From: CAYFIW01 sp964500645
Lineage (GTDB): Bacteria; Chloroflexota; Dehalococcoidia; Lucifugimonadales; UBA826
Reading direction: 5' to 3'
Assembly: GCA_964500645.1 (NCBI GenBank)
Contig: CAZCOH010000071.1
Coordinates: 1-7,770 of the forward strand
DNA: 7,770 nt
Position numbers and translations under genes: made by a program. Under the pieces are notes generated by a model. That model was not told the origin of the DNA. It made no database searches and saw only the letters and a list, made by a program, of their open reading frames with translations. Every line of letters begins with the position of its first letter. Within the stretch, counting starts at the first letter, position 1. Positions 6,062 to 7,770 of the stretch are shown piece after piece.

Positions 6062-7390
6062 GTGAATCTTGAAGACATTAAAAAAATAGCCTGTGACAGA
6101 ATAGACTCTAATGCAGATAGACTGATACGAGTATCCAAGGATATTCTGGCCAATCCTGAAACCGGATTCAAGGAATTTAAATCTTCAAAAATAATCGCTA
6201 GCGAGTTGTCCCACTTAGGTATCCCTTTTGAAGACAATATTGCTTTAACTGGAATTAAAGCCACTCTACACGGGTCCCAGCCTCAATCATTTAATGTGGC
6301 CGTTTTGGCCGAGATGGATTCTCTAAAAGTATTAGATCACCCATTTGTTGACGAGCAGACAAATGGTGCTCATGCCTGTGGTCATCATTGTCAAATAGGT
6401 ATGTTACTTGGTGTTGCTTTGGCCTTGAAAACCCCTGAAGTACTTGAGCATTTGGTTGGCAAGGTTACTCTGATGGCGGTTCCTGCAGAAGAATATATTG
6501 AAATTGAACATCGTAACGAATTGCGAAAGCAAGGGAGAATCGAATTTCTTGGCGGCAAGCCAGAATTTATTCGCCTCGGCCATTTTGACGATGTTGATTT
6601 AGCAATGATGACACATACATCTTCTTTCCCTGATCTGGGTAAAATATCTCTAGGTGGTACGAACAACGGGCTAATTGCAAAAAGTATTCAGTTTCATGGC
6701 AAGGCTTCTCATGCCGGAACGGCCCCTCATTTAGGTGTCAATGCACTTAATGCAGCAATGATAGCCCTATCAGCAATCCATGCTCAAAGAGCAACTTACA
6801 GAGATGAAGATACCATCCGAGTACATCCGATAATAACTAATGGAGGTTTGTCAGTTAGTTCTGTCCCTTCAGACGTCCGAATGGAAACTTACGTTAGAGG
6901 GGCATCTATAGAAGCTTTCTTGTCTGCTTCACAAAAAGTGGACAGAGCCCTCAGAGCAGGTGCAATGGCCGTGGGGGGGTCTGTGACCATATCTACTTTA
7001 CCCGGTTACCTTCCAATCATAAACAATACTAATGTTATGGATGTATATGCAGCCAATGCCTCTTCATTGGTTGGCAAACAACATGTATACCAACGTTCTC
7101 ACCAATCAGGATCAACTGACATGGGGGATGTGTCACAACTAATGCCTGTCATTCATCCTTACGTGGAAGCTGCCTCTGGCGTAGGACATGGTAAAGATTA
7201 TGTGATTGATGATTATGCACTGGGGGTTTTGACCGCTTCCAAAATTATGGCGATGACGGTTATCGACCTGATGGCAGAAGGATCCCGGAATGGACACACT
7301 TTAATGAAAGGGTATAAAGCAAAATTGACAAAATCTGATTACCTTGCCTTGCTGAGAGGAATGTCAAAAGAGGAACTTTTTCACCAATGA
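6062..7390 (+). CDS. M20-family metallo-amidohydrolase (first of tandem pair)
   Basis: A 442-residue M20 peptidase/amidohydrolase, a family that cleaves amide bonds of N-acyl amino acids and similar compounds with two metal ions. Candidate ligands, by analogy with plant IAA-amino-acid hydrolases: Cys106 and His108 (AHACGHH), Glu144 (PAEE, with Glu143 as general base), His185 (MMTHT) and His376 (GVGHG). His217 lies in the dimerisation-domain motif ASHAG (215-219). The usual GHDxH is GHHCQ (107-111). No signal peptide or membrane segment, so cytoplasmic. The start is GTG: an in-frame TAA at 6056-6058 rules out anything longer, and the next paralogue aligns from its Met without an offset. The ribosome site is weak. 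Its TGA overlaps the ATG of the next paralogue. Exact substrate unknown; the AcsA-like enzyme upstream suggests that a released short acid could be activated. Confidence 0.92.
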   Translation: MNLEDIKKIACDRIDSNADRLIRVSKDILANPETGFKEFKSSKIIASELSHLGIPFEDNIALTGIKATLHGSQPQSFNVAVLAEMDSLKVLDHPFVDEQTNGAHACGHHCQIGMLLGVALALKTPEVLEHLVGKVTLMAVPAEEYIEIEHRNELRKQGRIEFLGGKPEFIRLGHFDDVDLAMMTHTSSFPDLGKISLGGTNNGLIAKSIQFHGKASHAGTAPHLGVNALNAAMIALSAIHAQRATYRDEDTIRVHPIITNGGLSVSSVPSDVRMETYVRGASIEAFLSASQKVDRALRAGAMAVGGSVTISTLPGYLPIINNTNVMDVYAANASSLVGKQHVYQRSHQSGSTDMGDVSQLMPVIHPYVEAASGVGHGKDYVIDDYALGVLTASKIMAMTVIDLMAEGSRNGHTLMKGYKAKLTKSDYLALLRGMSKEELFHQ

Positions 7391-7770
7391 TGACTCATCA
7401 GGATTTAAAAGAAATTGCGTGGAATGAAATAGATCGAAACTCTGACTATTTGATTGATATTTCAAAAAGAATTCTCAAAATCCCTGAAACTGGATTTATG
7501 GAACACAAAACATCTGAATATGTGAGTGAGAAACTATCAGAATTAAAAATTCAACATAGAAAGGGGATCGCATTAACTGGAATTAAAGGATATTTAGAAG
7601 GGATAAGCGCAGGCCCCACCATTGCAGTTATTGGTGAGTTGGATTCAGTTCGTGTAGAAGGGCATGAACATGCTGATCCATCCACATCAGCTGCTCATGC
7701 TTGCGGCCATCATTGCCAAATTGGAATGATGATTGGAGTTGCGGTAGGGTTAAAAGCTTCCGGCATATTG
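7387..7770 (+). CDS. M20-family metallo-amidohydrolase paralogue, N-terminal part (cut by window end)
   Basis: 128 codons remain open to the window edge. They align with the first M20 protein along their whole length: DLKEIAWNEIDRNSDYLI against DIKKIACDRIDSNADRLI, PETGF in both, IALTGIK in both, and the metal-site block AHACGHHCQIGM identical in both. Spacing between blocks is nearly the same, so this is a tandem gene duplication that has diverged well outside the motifs. The start is ATG at 7387 (overlapping the previous TGA as ATGA) or the adjacent ATG at 7390, which aligns best with the first paralogue. AGAGGAA at 7369-7375 lies 11 bases before 7387 and 14 before 7390, supporting translation from this site and coupling to the upstream gene. 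The catalytic Glu pair, dimerisation domain and last His lie beyond the window. Confidence 0.9.
   Translation, partial: MMTHQDLKEIAWNEIDRNSDYLIDISKRILKIPETGFMEHKTSEYVSEKLSELKIQHRKGIALTGIKGYLEGISAGPTIAVIGELDSVRVEGHEHADPSTSAAHACGHHCQIGMMIGVAVGLKASGIL

Noticed and set aside
1..7770. Mobile elements, CRISPR arrays, tRNA or rRNA genes, toxin-antitoxin or defence systems
   Set aside because: No transposase, direct-repeat array, RNA-gene signature or defence-family protein was seen in either strand; nearly all sequence is explained by metabolic genes.

Overview
The window looks like chromosomal DNA from a free-living heterotrophic bacterium, judged to be AT-leaning by eye. It encodes CoA-dependent carboxylic-acid catabolism plus amide hydrolysis. 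No mobile element, CRISPR array, tRNA or rRNA is visible. The mix of a class III CoA-transferase, an enoyl-CoA hydratase-like protein, a ketopantoate-reductase-like protein, an SDR and M20 amidohydrolases resembles marine uncultured lineages such as SAR202-type Chloroflexota. That placement is a guess from gene content, not a phylogenetic result. A run of exactly 100 N (4343-4442) marks an assembly gap.

Left arm, minus strand (read from about 4331 down to 1): an alkyltransferase-like DNA-lesion-binding protein (ATL), then a compact set of four genes: enoyl-CoA hydratase/isomerase family, CaiB/BaiF CoA-transferase, ketopantoate-reductase family and SDR. A possible MoaD start runs off the left edge. 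The four genes lie 48, 22 and -4 bases apart. A strong sigma70-type promoter at the end of the ATL gene (TTGACC, 18 bases, TATAAT) points into them. An almost perfect 16-base palindrome centred on AACCGGTT sits in the promoter spacer, so the set is probably a repressor-controlled operon. Inferred job: a carboxylic acid receives CoA from CaiB, is processed by the ECH-fold protein, and is handled by two dinucleotide-dependent oxidoreductases. The substrate cannot be read from the sequence.

Right arm, plus strand: an AcsA-type acetyl/short-acyl-CoA synthetase whose first roughly 65-70 residues are lost in the gap. It is followed after 83 bases by two tandem M20 amidohydrolase paralogues joined by an ATGA overlap, the second cut by the window end. 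One reading is that amides or N-acyl amino acids are hydrolysed and the released short acid is activated to its CoA ester.

Most notable points: the promoter/operator; an SDR lacking both the catalytic Ser and Tyr; an ECH-fold protein with Ala at one catalytic Glu position; and the translationally coupled pair of M20 enzymes sharing an unusual GHHCQ metal-site motif. All of the full-length genes belong to known families, and nothing here is clearly a new system.
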